A DNA stretch of 64,000 nt from Glaciihabitans sp. INWT7. Lineage in GTDB: Bacteria; Actinomycetota; Actinomycetes; Actinomycetales; Microbacteriaceae. Shown here one piece after another: positions 8,042-16,936 of the stretch. The notes under the pieces were generated by a model. The model saw only the letters and a list, made by a program, of their open reading frames with translations, was not told the DNA's origin and did no database searches. The position numbers and the translations under genes were made by a program. The DNA is taken from NCBI RefSeq assembly GCF_014217685.1, contig NZ_CP043653.1, forward strand, positions 1,926,419 to 1,990,418. The letters are read 5' to 3'. Position 1 is the stretch's first letter, and the number at the start of each line of letters is the position of its first letter.

Positions 8042-8047
8042 TAGCGT
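8042..8047 (+). promoter_or_regulatory. -10 element of the quinone oxidoreductase gene
   Basis: TAGCGT followed by six bases and the ATG at 8054; the mRNA is probably leaderless. Confidence 0.45.
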
Positions 8048-8053
8048 TCAGGA

Positions 8054-9031
8054 ATGCACGCGATCACTGTCCCCAGTCCCGGGGGTGTCGACGCCCTCGT
8101 CTACACCCGACTCCCCGATGTCGTCGCCGGCACGGGAGAGGTCGTGATCGAGGTCGCCGCCGCCGGTGTCAACCGCGCCGACATCGGCCAACGCGAGGGC
8201 AATTATCCGCCGCCGGAGGGCGCCTCCCCGCTGCCCGGAATGGAGGTCTCCGGCACCATCAGATCGCTCGGGCACGGCGTGAGCGGCTGGGCGGTGGGCG
8301 ACCGGGTGTGCGCCCTGTTGCCCGGCGGGGGCTACGCCTCCCTCGCGGTGGCCGCGGCGGGCCAACTGCTGCCCGTGCCCGACTCCCTCGATCTGGTGGA
8401 TGCCGCGGGACTCCCCGAGGCGATCGCGACGGTGTGGTCGAACGTGTTCCTCACCGCCGGACTGCGATCGGGAGAGACCCTTCTCGTGCACGGGGGGTCG
8501 AGCGGCATCGGCACGATCGCCATCCAGCTCGCCCGCGCATTCGGCTGCCTCGTCGCCGTGACCGCAGGAAGCCCGGCCAAGCTGGCGGCCTGCGAACGTC
8601 TCGGCGCGGAGATCCTGATCGATTACCGCAAGACGGATTTCGCGGAGGAGCTGTCGGCGGCCACCGGGGGTGCGGGGGTGGATGTGATCCTCGACTCGAT
8701 CGGCGGGGGCTACCTCGACCGCAACCTCCGCTCGCTCGCCCCGCACGGCCGACTGGTCAACATCGCGAACCTCAGCGGCGAGGGCGGCGACCTGGACTTC
8801 GGACTCATGATGCGACGCTGGCTGTCGATCCACGGATCGACGCTGCGCGCGCGCAGCGTTGAAGAGAAGGACGAGATCCTGGCGAGCGTGCGGGAGAACG
8901 TCTGGCCCCTCGTGGAGAACGGCCAGATCGTCCCCGTCATCGACAGCAGGTTCGCCCTCGCGGATGCCGGCTCTGCGCACGAGCGGATGGAATCCTCCGG
9001 CCACATCGGCAAGCTGTTGCTTCTGCCGTAG
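8054..9031 (+). CDS. NAD(P)H:quinone oxidoreductase (zinc-free MDR family)
   Basis: A 325-residue medium-chain reductase of the QOR/p53-inducible PIG3 type. N-terminal GroES-like domain with NRADIGQREGNYPPP, then a Rossmann domain with GGSSGIGTIAIQLA for NADPH. No zinc-binding Cys/His pattern is present, as expected for quinone reductases. It reduces quinones or enones with NADPH. Start ATG, no ribosome site, leaderless promoter. Confidence 0.88.
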   Translation: MHAITVPSPGGVDALVYTRLPDVVAGTGEVVIEVAAAGVNRADIGQREGNYPPPEGASPLPGMEVSGTIRSLGHGVSGWAVGDRVCALLPGGGYASLAVAAAGQLLPVPDSLDLVDAAGLPEAIATVWSNVFLTAGLRSGETLLVHGGSSGIGTIAIQLARAFGCLVAVTAGSPAKLAACERLGAEILIDYRKTDFAEELSAATGGAGVDVILDSIGGGYLDRNLRSLAPHGRLVNIANLSGEGGDLDFGLMMRRWLSIHGSTLRARSVEEKDEILASVRENVWPLVENGQIVPVIDSRFALADAGSAHERMESSGHIGKLLLLP

Positions 9032-9051
9032 CCCAGAGCGCGACCGGTCCC

Positions 9052-10296
9052 TCAGTCCCGGGTGAGAAGCGCCTCCAGCGCGTCGGCGAGCGCGATCGAC
9101 CCCGCTTCCGCGTCATCCGCCTCCACGTGTTCCTCCGGCGAGTGGGATACGCCGGTCGGATTGCGCACGAAGAGCATCGCCGCCTCGACCCGCGCGCCGA
9201 GAACGCCGGCATCGTGGCCCGCCCCGGTGTCGAGAAGTGGGCTGTCCGGGAGGAGGCCTTCGAGCCGGTCACGGAGCCCGGTCGGGAACTCCACGGTGCC
9301 GCTCAGCGACTCCTCGACCACGCGCACCGAGCAGCCCTCCTCGGCGGCCAGGCGCTCTGCCTCCCCCGTGATGCGCTGCACCACCGCCGCCGTGATGTGG
9401 TCCTGCGGGTGCCGCACATCCAGCCACAGGTCGACAGTGGACGCGATCACGTTCGTGCCCCCGGGCATCGGATTCAGCCGCCCGACGGTCGCCCGGGCAT
9501 CCGGATGCGCGAGAGCCGCCTCGCGCACGGCGACGACGATCTGCGCCGCGGCGAGCATCGGATCTCGCCGGTCCGCCATCAGAGTGCTCCCCGCGTGGTT
9601 GCCCTGCCCGCTGACGGTGATGCGCCAGCGCCCGTGACCGAGGATCGATCGCGCGATCCCCACGGGCCGGCCCAGATCGATCAAACCCCGGCCCTGCTCG
9701 ACGTGCAGCTCGAGAAAAGTCCCGATGGTCGCGAGAGTACCGTCATCCTGTCCGAGGAATCGGGGATCCAGTCCCCCCGCTGTCGCGACCTCTGCGAAGG
9801 TCGCTCCGCCCTCATCACGCAGCGACCGTGCCCGGTCGGCATCGATCGCCCCGGTGAGCAGGCGCGATCCGAGACAGGCCACGCCGAAGCGGGAACCCTC
9901 CTCCTCCGGGAACACCGCGATCGCGAGTGGACGACGGGGCACGACCCCACGCTCGTGCAGGCGGTCGATCGCAACGAGCGCCGAACAGATGCCGAGGGGC
10001 CCGTCGAAGGCCCCTCCCCCGGGCACCGAGTCGAGGTGGCTGCCGGTGACGACGGCATCGCCGGCGGAGAGCTCGCCCATCGACGCCCAGGTGATGCCGT
10101 TGAGGTCGGTGTGCACGTCGAGGCCGCGTCGTGAAGCCTGCTCCGTGAACCAGCCCGTGAGATCACGCTCCGCCGCCGAGAACACCGGGCGGGAGTATCC
10201 GCCGCGCTGGTGGTCACGCCCGACATCGGCGATCTGTGCGAGAAGCCCGGTGACCGTGTCGGTGCGTATGGAGTCGAGACGCGGTGACTCTGGCAT
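9052..10296 (-). CDS. M20-family Zn-dependent amidohydrolase (allantoate/N-carbamoyl-amino-acid hydrolase type)
   Basis: A 414-residue binuclear zinc hydrolase. Metal ligands visible: His87 in GSHLDSVPGGG, Asp98 in FDGPLG, the EEEGSRF glutamates at 131-133, and His in LELHVEQG; GHDAG near the C-terminus supplies the last. This set separates the ureidoglycolate, allantoate and N-carbamoyl amino acid hydrolases from plain M20 peptidases. No purine genes lie next to it. ATG 10296 is chosen over the far upstream start because a TATCGT -10 lies 7 nt before it; the extra 46 residues would overlap the divergent UbiA gene. Confidence 0.87.
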   Translation of the reverse strand: MPESPRLDSIRTDTVTGLLAQIADVGRDHQRGGYSRPVFSAAERDLTGWFTEQASRRGLDVHTDLNGITWASMGELSAGDAVVTGSHLDSVPGGGAFDGPLGICSALVAIDRLHERGVVPRRPLAIAVFPEEEGSRFGVACLGSRLLTGAIDADRARSLRDEGGATFAEVATAGGLDPRFLGQDDGTLATIGTFLELHVEQGRGLIDLGRPVGIARSILGHGRWRITVSGQGNHAGSTLMADRRDPMLAAAQIVVAVREAALAHPDARATVGRLNPMPGGTNVIASTVDLWLDVRHPQDHITAAVVQRITGEAERLAAEEGCSVRVVEESLSGTVEFPTGLRDRLEGLLPDSPLLDTGAGHDAGVLGARVEAAMLFVRNPTGVSHSPEEHVEADDAEAGSIALADALEALLTRD

Positions 10297-10303
10297 GTTC
10301 CCC

Positions 10304-10309
10304 ACGATA
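10304..10309 (-). promoter_or_regulatory. -10 element of the M20 amidohydrolase gene
   Basis: TATCGT on the minus strand, 7 nt before the ATG at 10296; probable leaderless start. Confidence 0.4.
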
Positions 10310-10336
10310 GTGCGGGCCCCCGCATCCCGGCGCAAG

Positions 10337-10342
10337 TAGCAT
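10337..10342 (+). promoter_or_regulatory. -10 element of the UbiA-family gene
   Basis: TAGCAT, then six bases, then the ATG at 10349; probable leaderless start. Confidence 0.4.
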
Positions 10343-10348
10343 GAGCGG

Positions 10349-11179
10349 ATGCCCCGAACTGCCGCCGCGCTGGCCCTCTCGAGCCACCCCGGGCCAAGCC
10401 TCGCGGTCAGCGCCGTTTCCGCGGTGCTGGGCATCGCGGTCGGGCTCGATCCCCTTCACGTGGCGATGCTCGGCGTGGCGGTCCTGCTCGGACAGCTCTC
10501 GGTGGGACTCTCCAACGACTGGATCGACGCCGCGCGGGATCGCGCGGTCGGTCGCACCGACAAGCCCGTCGCCGCCGGGCTGGTCGGCGTCGGCACCGTG
10601 CGCACGGCATCGTTCGTCACCGCGGCCTTGGCGATCCTGCTCACCCTCACGCTCGGCGTGCCGGCCACGCTCGCTCACACGGTCTTCATCGTCTCAGCCT
10701 GGACGTACAACCTCGGTCTCAAGAAGACACCGGTATCGGTGCTCCCCTACATCCTGAGCTTCGGGCTGCTGCCGATGGTCGCCACGCTGTCGCGCCCCGT
10801 GCCCGCTGTCGCCGCGGGCTGGGCGATCGCCCTCGGTTCGCTCCTCGGCGTCGCAGCGCACTTCGCCAATGTGTTGCCCGATCTCGACGACGACGCGCGC
10901 ACGGGAGTCGCCGGGCTGCCGCATCGCGTCGGCCGCGCGGCATCCGGGATCGTGATCTGGGGATCCCTCGCCGCCGGAGGGATCGTTGCGTTTTTCGGAC
11001 CGACGGGCGACAAGACCCCGCTGCAGTGGGTCGGGCTGGCGCTCACCCTCCTGCTCGCCGTTTCGATCGCCGTCGGGCTGCGCCGACCGCCGACCCGGCT
11101 GCTGTTCCAGCTGATCATCGCCGCCGCCCTCGTGAACGTCGTGCTGCTCTCGTTCAGCGGATCCCGGTTACTCGCCTGA
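10349..11179 (+). CDS. UbiA-family prenyltransferase
   Basis: A 276-residue integral membrane protein with seven to nine helices. The first aspartate-rich motif NDxxDxxxD is at residues 56-64 (NDWIDAARD) and the second, NVLPDLDDD, at 174-182; both bind Mg-diphosphate of the prenyl donor. Family members attach isoprenoid chains to aromatic acceptors (quinone, heme or related synthesis). The acceptor is unknown, and no menaquinone or heme genes flank it, so calling it MenA would go too far. Confidence 0.85.
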   Translation: MPRTAAALALSSHPGPSLAVSAVSAVLGIAVGLDPLHVAMLGVAVLLGQLSVGLSNDWIDAARDRAVGRTDKPVAAGLVGVGTVRTASFVTAALAILLTLTLGVPATLAHTVFIVSAWTYNLGLKKTPVSVLPYILSFGLLPMVATLSRPVPAVAAGWAIALGSLLGVAAHFANVLPDLDDDARTGVAGLPHRVGRAASGIVIWGSLAAGGIVAFFGPTGDKTPLQWVGLALTLLLAVSIAVGLRRPPTRLLFQLIIAAALVNVVLLSFSGSRLLA

Positions 11180-11214
11180 CCCGTGCTCGACGCGGCACTC
11201 TGGCGGGCATGGAG

Positions 11215-12603
11215 TCAGTCGGCGACGGCGTTATCGACCAGCGGTGCCTCCTGCACGGAGTTGCGGATGCCGATCCACGAGGTCACCCCGCCGAGCAGCA
11301 GCAGCACGGCCGTGACCAGCACGCCGCGCTGGAAGCCGGCGACGCCGAGTTGGGGCCCGACGATGAGCGCCACGAAGGCGATCGCGATGAGGCCGGCAAC
11401 CCTCGACACGGCGTTGTTGATCGCGGACCCGATCCCGGCCTGGCGCTGATCGATCGCCCCGAGGATCGCGCTGGTGAGGGGGGCGACCGTGATCGTCATC
11501 CCGAATCCGAAGAGGATGACCCCGGGCAGGATCTGCGTCCAGTAGTCGGGGTGCGCGCCAGTGAAGGCGAAGAGGAAGAAGCCCACAGCGGTGACTATCG
11601 GGCCGATGGTCATGAACGCTCGCGGGCCGTACTTGCCGGCCAGGGCACCGATCCGACCGGAGAGCAGGATGCTGATGATGGTCACCGGAAGGGTGGAGAG
11701 TCCGGCGAGTGTCGCCGGATACCCGGCGACCTGCTGCAGGAAGACCGCGAGCAGGAATCCCCCGAGCGAGATGGCCGCGTAGACGAAGGTGGTGGTCAGG
11801 TTGCCCCAGGCGAAATTGCGCACGCGGAACAGCGCGAGCGGCACCATCGGCTGTTTCGCCACTTGCTCTCGGCGGAGGAAGGCGACGAACGCGATGATGC
11901 CGAGGCCCATGCTGAGGAAGATGAGGGGACTTCCCCAGCCGTAGTTGCCCTGCTCGATGAGGGCGAACACCGGCAGCCCGACCCCGAGCACACCGAGCAC
12001 GGCGCCGGGATAGTCGATGGCGACATCCTTCTGCCGCTCGTCCTTCTGCTTGAGCACCGCGAGCAGGTACAGCGTCACCACGATCGGGAGCACGTTGATC
12101 GCGAAGACCAACCGCCAGCTCGCCAGATCGACGAAGAGCCCGCCGAGCAGCGGGCCGAGGATGAACGCCGCGCTGGTGAAGCCGGTCCACTGCCCGATCG
12201 CCTTGGCTTGGGCCGGGCCGCGGAAGTTGGAGAGGATGATCGCGAGCGAGCTCGGCACGAGCAGCGCTCCGGCGATCCCCTGCACTCCGCGCGCGATGAT
12301 GAGGATCTCGGCGGCGGGGGCGAGAGCGCAGAGCAACGAGGCAGCGCCGAAGCCGATGAGTCCGGTGCGCAGCACGACGATGCGTCCATAGACATCCGAC
12401 AGCGAGCCGGCGACGAGGATCAGCGATCCGAGGGTGATGAGGTAGGCATCGACCACCCACTGCTGCGTGGTGATGCCACCCCCGAGGTCCCTGGTGATGG
12501 CCGGGAGCGCGACGTTGATGACCGAGCCGTCGAGAAAGGCGACGAACGAGGCGAGTACCGCGATGGCGAGTACGAGTTTCTGGTGCTTCTCCATTGCCGC
12601 CAT
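11215..12603 (-). CDS. MFS transporter, DHA2 (EmrB/QacA) family
   Basis: About 462 residues and 14 predicted helices, the DHA2 drug:proton antiporter layout. Motif D1-like LDGSVINVALPAI after helix 1, and motif A-like GSLSDVYGRIVVLRTG between helices 2 and 3, are clear. It exports hydrophobic compounds with proton influx. Starts at 12603 or 12594 are equally plausible. It ends an apparent operon: hydrolase (13293-14087), hydrolase (12608-13282), exporter, all on the minus strand with gaps of 10 and 4 bases. Confidence 0.85.
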   Translation of the reverse strand: MAAMEKHQKLVLAIAVLASFVAFLDGSVINVALPAITRDLGGGITTQQWVVDAYLITLGSLILVAGSLSDVYGRIVVLRTGLIGFGAASLLCALAPAAEILIIARGVQGIAGALLVPSSLAIILSNFRGPAQAKAIGQWTGFTSAAFILGPLLGGLFVDLASWRLVFAINVLPIVVTLYLLAVLKQKDERQKDVAIDYPGAVLGVLGVGLPVFALIEQGNYGWGSPLIFLSMGLGIIAFVAFLRREQVAKQPMVPLALFRVRNFAWGNLTTTFVYAAISLGGFLLAVFLQQVAGYPATLAGLSTLPVTIISILLSGRIGALAGKYGPRAFMTIGPIVTAVGFFLFAFTGAHPDYWTQILPGVILFGFGMTITVAPLTSAILGAIDQRQAGIGSAINNAVSRVAGLIAIAFVALIVGPQLGVAGFQRGVLVTAVLLLLGGVTSWIGIRNSVQEAPLVDNAVAD

Positions 12604-12607
12604 TCTT

Positions 12608-13282
12608 CTACCCCCGCGCGGAGATGGCACCCTCTACTTCGGTGAACAGTGCCGGCGAGCTCAGCGGGCGGAAGTGTCCCACGATGGGAAGGCGGATATT
12701 CGTCGCACCGGCGAGCGCGCTTCCCTCGGGGATCAGCGGGTCGAGCCGGCTGTAGATGGAGGTGATGCGCGCATTGGCCTCGAGGTTCGCGGCCAGGGTC
12801 ATCACAGTCTTGTCGCGGGGGGAGAACGCGCGCAGGGTGCGCACCGGCGCCCAGTTGGCCAGGGTGGAGCCGCCGAAGGGCGAGTTGATCGCGACGAGGG
12901 TGTCGATGCGGCCCGCTCGGTCATCCGTCACCATCATGTGCTTGGCGATGAGGCCCCCTTTGCTGTGGGCGACGATGGCCACTCGGGTGAGATCGCGCTC
13001 GTCGAGGTAGCGCTGGGCCAGCTCCGCCGAGGCGGCGATGGTGAGCCGGTTGTATCCGAGTGCCGGAAGGGTGTGGATCGGGTGCCCGAGGGCGTTGAGC
13101 CGGTCGGCCACCGGCCTCAGGAACTGCCAGGTCTCGTACACTCCGGGGAGCAGCAGCACGGGAGCGAGCGCCCCGCGATCGTAGCGCGGGCTCGGAACGC
13201 GGCCGACGACGTGTCTCGTCTGCTCCCGCATCTGGTAGAGCCGGTCGGCGACGGCGGCTCCGGCATCCCTTGCGCTGATCAC
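12608..13282 (-). CDS. Lipase/esterase-like alpha/beta hydrolase
   Basis: A 224-residue hydrolase with VLLLPGVYETWQFLRP as oxyanion strand and VAHSKGGLIAKHM as nucleophile elbow (the Ser of HSKGG), the pattern of lipase class 2 and PGAP1-like proteins. The likely catalytic His is in VGHFRPL near the end. No signal peptide, so it acts in the cytoplasm. It lies 10 bp after another hydrolase and 4 bp before the exporter gene. Confidence 0.82.
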   Translation of the reverse strand: MISARDAGAAVADRLYQMREQTRHVVGRVPSPRYDRGALAPVLLLPGVYETWQFLRPVADRLNALGHPIHTLPALGYNRLTIAASAELAQRYLDERDLTRVAIVAHSKGGLIAKHMMVTDDRAGRIDTLVAINSPFGGSTLANWAPVRTLRAFSPRDKTVMTLAANLEANARITSIYSRLDPLIPEGSALAGATNIRLPIVGHFRPLSSPALFTEVEGAISARG

Positions 13283-13292
13283 AGCCGACTCC

Positions 13293-14087
13293 TCATTCGG
13301 AGTGTTCCGTGATGAGGGACGCGATCCGCACCGGGTCGGAGTGCATCACGATATGCGGTCCCGCGACATCGGCGTAGGTTCCGTGGGGCAGCAGTTCGGC
13401 CACCCGCTCGGCCCATGGCCGCGGGACAATCGGATCGCGATCCCCCCGCAGCACGAGTGTCCGCGCCTCGATCTCGGGAAGGCGGTCTTCCATGTGATCA
13501 CCCACCAGGTGTTTGAACTGGGCGAAGAAGTACGGGATGCCGCACCGCACCAAGTAGTCGGTGAGCACGATGAGGTTGGAGCGCAGCGACTCCCGGGGGA
13601 TATCGCGCAGCAGTGCCATCGCCTCCGTGCTGAAGCGTCGGTCCGGCGGGTTGACTGTCGGCGCGATGAGCACGAGACGATCGGTCACCTCGGGAGAGTC
13701 GAACACCAGTTGCGAGACCACCTGGGTACCCATCGAATGCCCGACCAGCACGGGATTCACGATGCCCGCCTGCTGCAGGAAGGTGCCGAGCACCTTGGCG
13801 TGCAGGGCGATCGAGACATCGCGCTTCGGATCCGGGGCGGAGCCGTACCCGGCGAGATCGATGAGGAAGACCTCGCCGCTCTTGGCCAGCTGCTCGGCAA
13901 GAGGATGGAAATATCGAGAGGAGACGCCGATGCCGTGCACGAGAACGAACGGTCGTCTGCCCGGCGAATCGATCGAGCCGGGGAAGCGTCTGATCGCGAC
14001 GGCGAGGTCGTCGTAGAGCGGGCGGCTCGAGTAGTAGGTGACGCCGTGCCGGTGCCGCCGCCGTTCGCCGGTGCGGAGGTCATTCAT
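13293..14087 (-). CDS. Alpha/beta hydrolase
   Basis: A 264-residue alpha/beta fold hydrolase: FVLVHGIGVSSRYF oxyanion loop, nucleophile Ser in VGHSMGTQV, Asp in LRGDRDPIVP and His in AGPHIVMH. ATG 14087 (MNDLRTG) is chosen; the open frame extends 25 codons further with no ribosome site. First gene of the hydrolase-hydrolase-exporter operon, divergent from the PQQ-propeller lipoprotein. Substrate unknown. Confidence 0.85.
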   Translation of the reverse strand: MNDLRTGERRRHRHGVTYYSSRPLYDDLAVAIRRFPGSIDSPGRRPFVLVHGIGVSSRYFHPLAEQLAKSGEVFLIDLAGYGSAPDPKRDVSIALHAKVLGTFLQQAGIVNPVLVGHSMGTQVVSQLVFDSPEVTDRLVLIAPTVNPPDRRFSTEAMALLRDIPRESLRSNLIVLTDYLVRCGIPYFFAQFKHLVGDHMEDRLPEIEARTLVLRGDRDPIVPRPWAERVAELLPHGTYADVAGPHIVMHSDPVRIASLITEHSE

Positions 14088-14168
14088 GGTCACACAATCG
14101 ACTCTACGCGGCGCGCATCCGTCATCGAACTGTAAGACGCATCCGGCTCCGCCACGCGCCACGCGTCG

Positions 14169-14174
14169 TAGGTT
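14169..14174 (+). promoter_or_regulatory. -10 element of the lipoprotein gene
   Basis: TAGGTT, then six bases and the ATG at 14181; probable leaderless start. Confidence 0.4.
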
Positions 14175-14180
14175 CGCTGC

Positions 14181-15410
14181 ATGACCCGTGCACAGAGCAT
14201 CGCGACGCTGCGTCTATCGGCGGGGGTGCTCGTCGTGGGCGTGCTGCTGACGGGATGCACGGCAACGGGAACAGGCGCCGGATCAGGAGGCGCGGCGGGT
14301 GGCCTGAGCGGCGTCGGGCGGCTCCCGGCACCGGCGAGCGCTTGGCCCTCGGCGCAGTTCGATGCCCGTCACTCCTCCGCGACGACCGCGACCGGGCCAC
14401 AGACAGCGAACCTCCGCTGGTTGAGGGACCTCGGAGGATCGGTGACGCCGGGGCCGGTGATCGGAGTGGATGGCAGCATCCTCGCGGCCACGAACGCGGG
14501 AGTGCTGCACGCCCTCGACCCCGAAACCGGGGAGGACCGCTGGGTCTTCGATGGCGGCTCCGGCTACGGAAGCGACCTGTCGACCAGCCCAGCAGTGCTC
14601 GGTGACGGCATCATCCTCTGGCCGGGGCCCCGCTCCGCCCTGTTCGCCCTCGATCGGTCTGGACGGCCGATCTGGACGGAGAAGTTCGCGGGCGACGTTC
14701 TCTCGCCGGCGATCGCCGGTCGCAACCGGGTCTACGTGGCCGACCTCACCGGTCACCTCGCGGCTCTCGAGGTCACCGCGACGGGGCATCGCAGGGTATG
14801 GACCCTCGATCTCGGTGGCGTCGACTACGCGAGCCCCTCCGTCGGCGCGGATGGCACCATCTATACCGCCATCGAAAAGCAGCTCATCGCCGTTCGAGAC
14901 ACCGGCGTTGCGGGAGTCATCCGCTGGCGATTCGAGACGACGAAGCGCATCGAGGTCTCCAGCGCGGTGAGCGAGTCGGGAATCGTGGTGCTCGGCACCA
15001 ACAACGATCACGAATACGGCGTGCGCAGCGACGGCAGTCGAGCCTGGCAGCTGCCGATCCACGACTACACCTACTCTTCGTCGACGGTACGGCCGGACGG
15101 TACTGCGTACTTCGCCGACAACTCCGGGCGCGTGCGCACCGTCGACTCCTCGACCGGTCGGGTCATCCGCACGATCGCCCCGGTCGCGCCGGCGAAGGAA
15201 CACGCCTGGACCTCGATAGTGGTCGATGCACGAGCCGACACCTACTGGGGGTCGATGACCGGCACCGTCTACGGCTACGACGGGAACGGGAATCGTCTCT
15301 TCGCTCTCGCCGTCGACTCCGGGGTCTCGAGCTATCCCGCGCTCGGAGCGGACGGCACTCTCTATGTGGGAACCGTCGGCGGCCTGCTTTATGCGATCGG
15401 TGCCTCCTGA
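14181..15410 (+). CDS. PQQ-binding-like beta-propeller lipoprotein
   Basis: A 409-residue exported lipoprotein. The signal peptide ends in the lipobox LLTGC with lipidated Cys26, followed by a Gly/Ser-rich linker. The rest consists of repeated blades of the type DGSILAATNAGVLHALDPETGEDRWVF, the PQQ-like WD40-like propeller. The tryptophan-docking pattern is weak and no PQQ-ligand set is seen, so it is more likely a protein-binding or scaffold propeller than a quinoprotein dehydrogenase. It ends just before a strong bidirectional hairpin. Confidence 0.82.
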   Translation: MTRAQSIATLRLSAGVLVVGVLLTGCTATGTGAGSGGAAGGLSGVGRLPAPASAWPSAQFDARHSSATTATGPQTANLRWLRDLGGSVTPGPVIGVDGSILAATNAGVLHALDPETGEDRWVFDGGSGYGSDLSTSPAVLGDGIILWPGPRSALFALDRSGRPIWTEKFAGDVLSPAIAGRNRVYVADLTGHLAALEVTATGHRRVWTLDLGGVDYASPSVGADGTIYTAIEKQLIAVRDTGVAGVIRWRFETTKRIEVSSAVSESGIVVLGTNNDHEYGVRSDGSRAWQLPIHDYTYSSSTVRPDGTAYFADNSGRVRTVDSSTGRVIRTIAPVAPAKEHAWTSIVVDARADTYWGSMTGTVYGYDGNGNRLFALAVDSGVSSYPALGADGTLYVGTVGGLLYAIGAS

Positions 15411-15425
15411 CCGACGCACACACGA

Positions 15426-15459
15426 CGAAGGGCCCACCGCGGGTGCGGTGAGCCCTTCG
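15426..15459. terminator. Bidirectional intrinsic terminator-like hairpin
   Basis: Arms of 15 bases (15426-15440 and 15445-15459) pair with one C-A mismatch around the loop GGGT; the outer part is CGAAGGGC with GCCCTTCG. It sits between two convergent genes. Confidence 0.7.
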
Positions 15460-15476
15460 CGTGAGGTGCTGAGCCG

Positions 15477-16145
15477 TTACTTGATCTGCGCCGTGATGGT
15501 GGCGATGCCCACGAGGAGGCCGCCCTTGACGGCGTCGGTCGAGAAGACCTTGTCGAGCAGGCCGGCGGCGGTGTCCGAGATGTGCACTGTCGTGCCGGTG
15601 AGGATGGCGTTGTCACCCTCGAGCTGGAGCGGCTTCAGGGTTCCACCGTGCAGGTCGAACAGCGGGGCCTGGACGGCGGCAACGGTTCCGTTGACGTCGA
15701 CGTCGCCGTAGAGCTGCGAGTTGCCCGGGTTGATCGTGAAGTTGGAGAGGCCGACGACGGTGGATCCCGCGGTGAGCGAGAGGCCGGATCCGTCGTGCTC
15801 GATGATGCCCTGCACGTAGGGACGGTAGTTGCTCTTCGGCGACCAGTAGACGACGCTTCCGCCCGTGATCGGGAAGTGCACCGAGCCGTCGGTGAGGGTT
15901 CCCGTGCCGGTGACGCCGGGCGTGAGGCCGAGCGAGGTGAGAGCCGAGGCGAAGCCGGCGTCGAGCAGCACGGCGGTGTCGCCGCCCTTGAGTGCCGGAA
16001 CGGCGGCGGCCGGGGCCGGGATGGCGGAGGAGGACTTCGCCTTGATCTCGGGAGCGGCGTTGGCGGTGGAGCTGACGCCGGCGACGCCGGCGACGAGGAG
16101 GCCCGCGGTAGCGATTCCGATGGCGGCCTTGGTGAAACTGCGCAT
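15477..16145 (-). CDS. Secreted protein of unknown function
   Basis: A 222-residue protein with a clear signal peptide (MRSFTKAAIGIATAGLLVAG, cleavage after ANA near residue 30). The mature part is beta-rich, with Gly/Asn turns, no cysteine and a C-terminal VGIATITAQIK. Stretches such as HFPITGGSVVYW and IEHDGSGLSLTAG weakly resemble HtaA-type surface domains, but I would not assign it. AAAAGG precedes the ATG by about 10 nt. It faces the propeller lipoprotein across a shared terminator. Confidence 0.65.
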   Translation of the reverse strand: MRSFTKAAIGIATAGLLVAGVAGVSSTANAAPEIKAKSSSAIPAPAAAVPALKGGDTAVLLDAGFASALTSLGLTPGVTGTGTLTDGSVHFPITGGSVVYWSPKSNYRPYVQGIIEHDGSGLSLTAGSTVVGLSNFTINPGNSQLYGDVDVNGTVAAVQAPLFDLHGGTLKPLQLEGDNAILTGTTVHISDTAAGLLDKVFSTDAVKGGLLVGIATITAQIK

Positions 16146-16276
16146 GATCTTAACCTTTTCTGACGGTGGACTGGGAGAACAACTGGTTGCATCTGGTTCG
16201 GTGTGCCGCCCCAAAGGGTTTGCTCCCCCGCGAGAACGTAAGCTCGGGGGCATCCCGATCAGTGAAAGCAGGAACC

Positions 16277-16936
16277 ATGTCTCCGGCGACCATCAGTCAG
16301 GAAGCGGATGAATTCACTGTCGGCTTCGACCGGCGGATCGGCGATCGCCTGGCTACCGTCTTCGCGACCGACCGCGCCCGTTCGCGGTCCGAAGGAGTGC
16401 CGGCAGTCTCGGTGACTCTCGGCGCGAACCTCCCCAATGCGCCGCTGCTCGACCGGGACGGATTGCCGGCCTCGCTCTATGACGCCCTCGGATCGGATTC
16501 CGCGGTCATCGTGTTCTATCGGGGTGCCTGGTGCCCGTACTGCACGCTCGCCCTTGCCCACTATCAGCGGGAGTTGTTGCCCCCACTGCTCGAGCGTGGC
16601 ATCGGTCTTGTCGCCATCAGCCCGCAGAAGGCGAGCTCCTCGCAGCTTTCGATCGCGAAAGGCGCCCTCGATTTCACCGTGCTCTCGGACCCCTCGAACT
16701 ACCTCGCGACGGCCCTGGGCATCCTCACCGAACCGAGCGCGCCGGTGCGTTCAGCCCACTTCGAACTCGGATTCGACGTCGCTGACAGCAATGCGGATGC
16801 CACCGCCGGAATCCCCTTCCCCACCGTCATCGTCGTCGATGCCGGACGCATCGTGCGTTTCGCCGATGTGCAGGTGGACTACACCCGGCGCACCGAGGTA
16901 TCGGCGATCCTCGCGGCGGTCGACGCGCTGGACTAG
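16277..16936 (+). CDS. Peroxiredoxin-like (AhpC/TSA) protein
   Basis: A 219-residue thioredoxin-fold protein. AVIVFYRGAWCPYCTLALAHY gives a CxxC (Cys86, Cys89), unlike the single peroxidatic Cys of most AhpC enzymes; it matches the AhpC/TSA-like group with a WCPYC motif. VAISPQKASSSQ and FTVLSDPSN are the usual following strands. Probable role: thiol-dependent peroxide reduction or disulfide exchange in the cytoplasm. The ATG at 16277 has GAAAGCAGGA upstream. The stop overlaps the convergent phosphatase gene by 4 bases. Confidence 0.85.
   Translation: MSPATISQEADEFTVGFDRRIGDRLATVFATDRARSRSEGVPAVSVTLGANLPNAPLLDRDGLPASLYDALGSDSAVIVFYRGAWCPYCTLALAHYQRELLPPLLERGIGLVAISPQKASSSQLSIAKGALDFTVLSDPSNYLATALGILTEPSAPVRSAHFELGFDVADSNADATAGIPFPTVIVVDAGRIVRFADVQVDYTRRTEVSAILAAVDALD

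Noticed and set aside
11026-12645. 539-codon open frame opposite the MFS exporter
   Set aside because: Charged, repetitive composition and exact antisense overlap of a well-matched transporter; it is a shadow of GC-rich codons.
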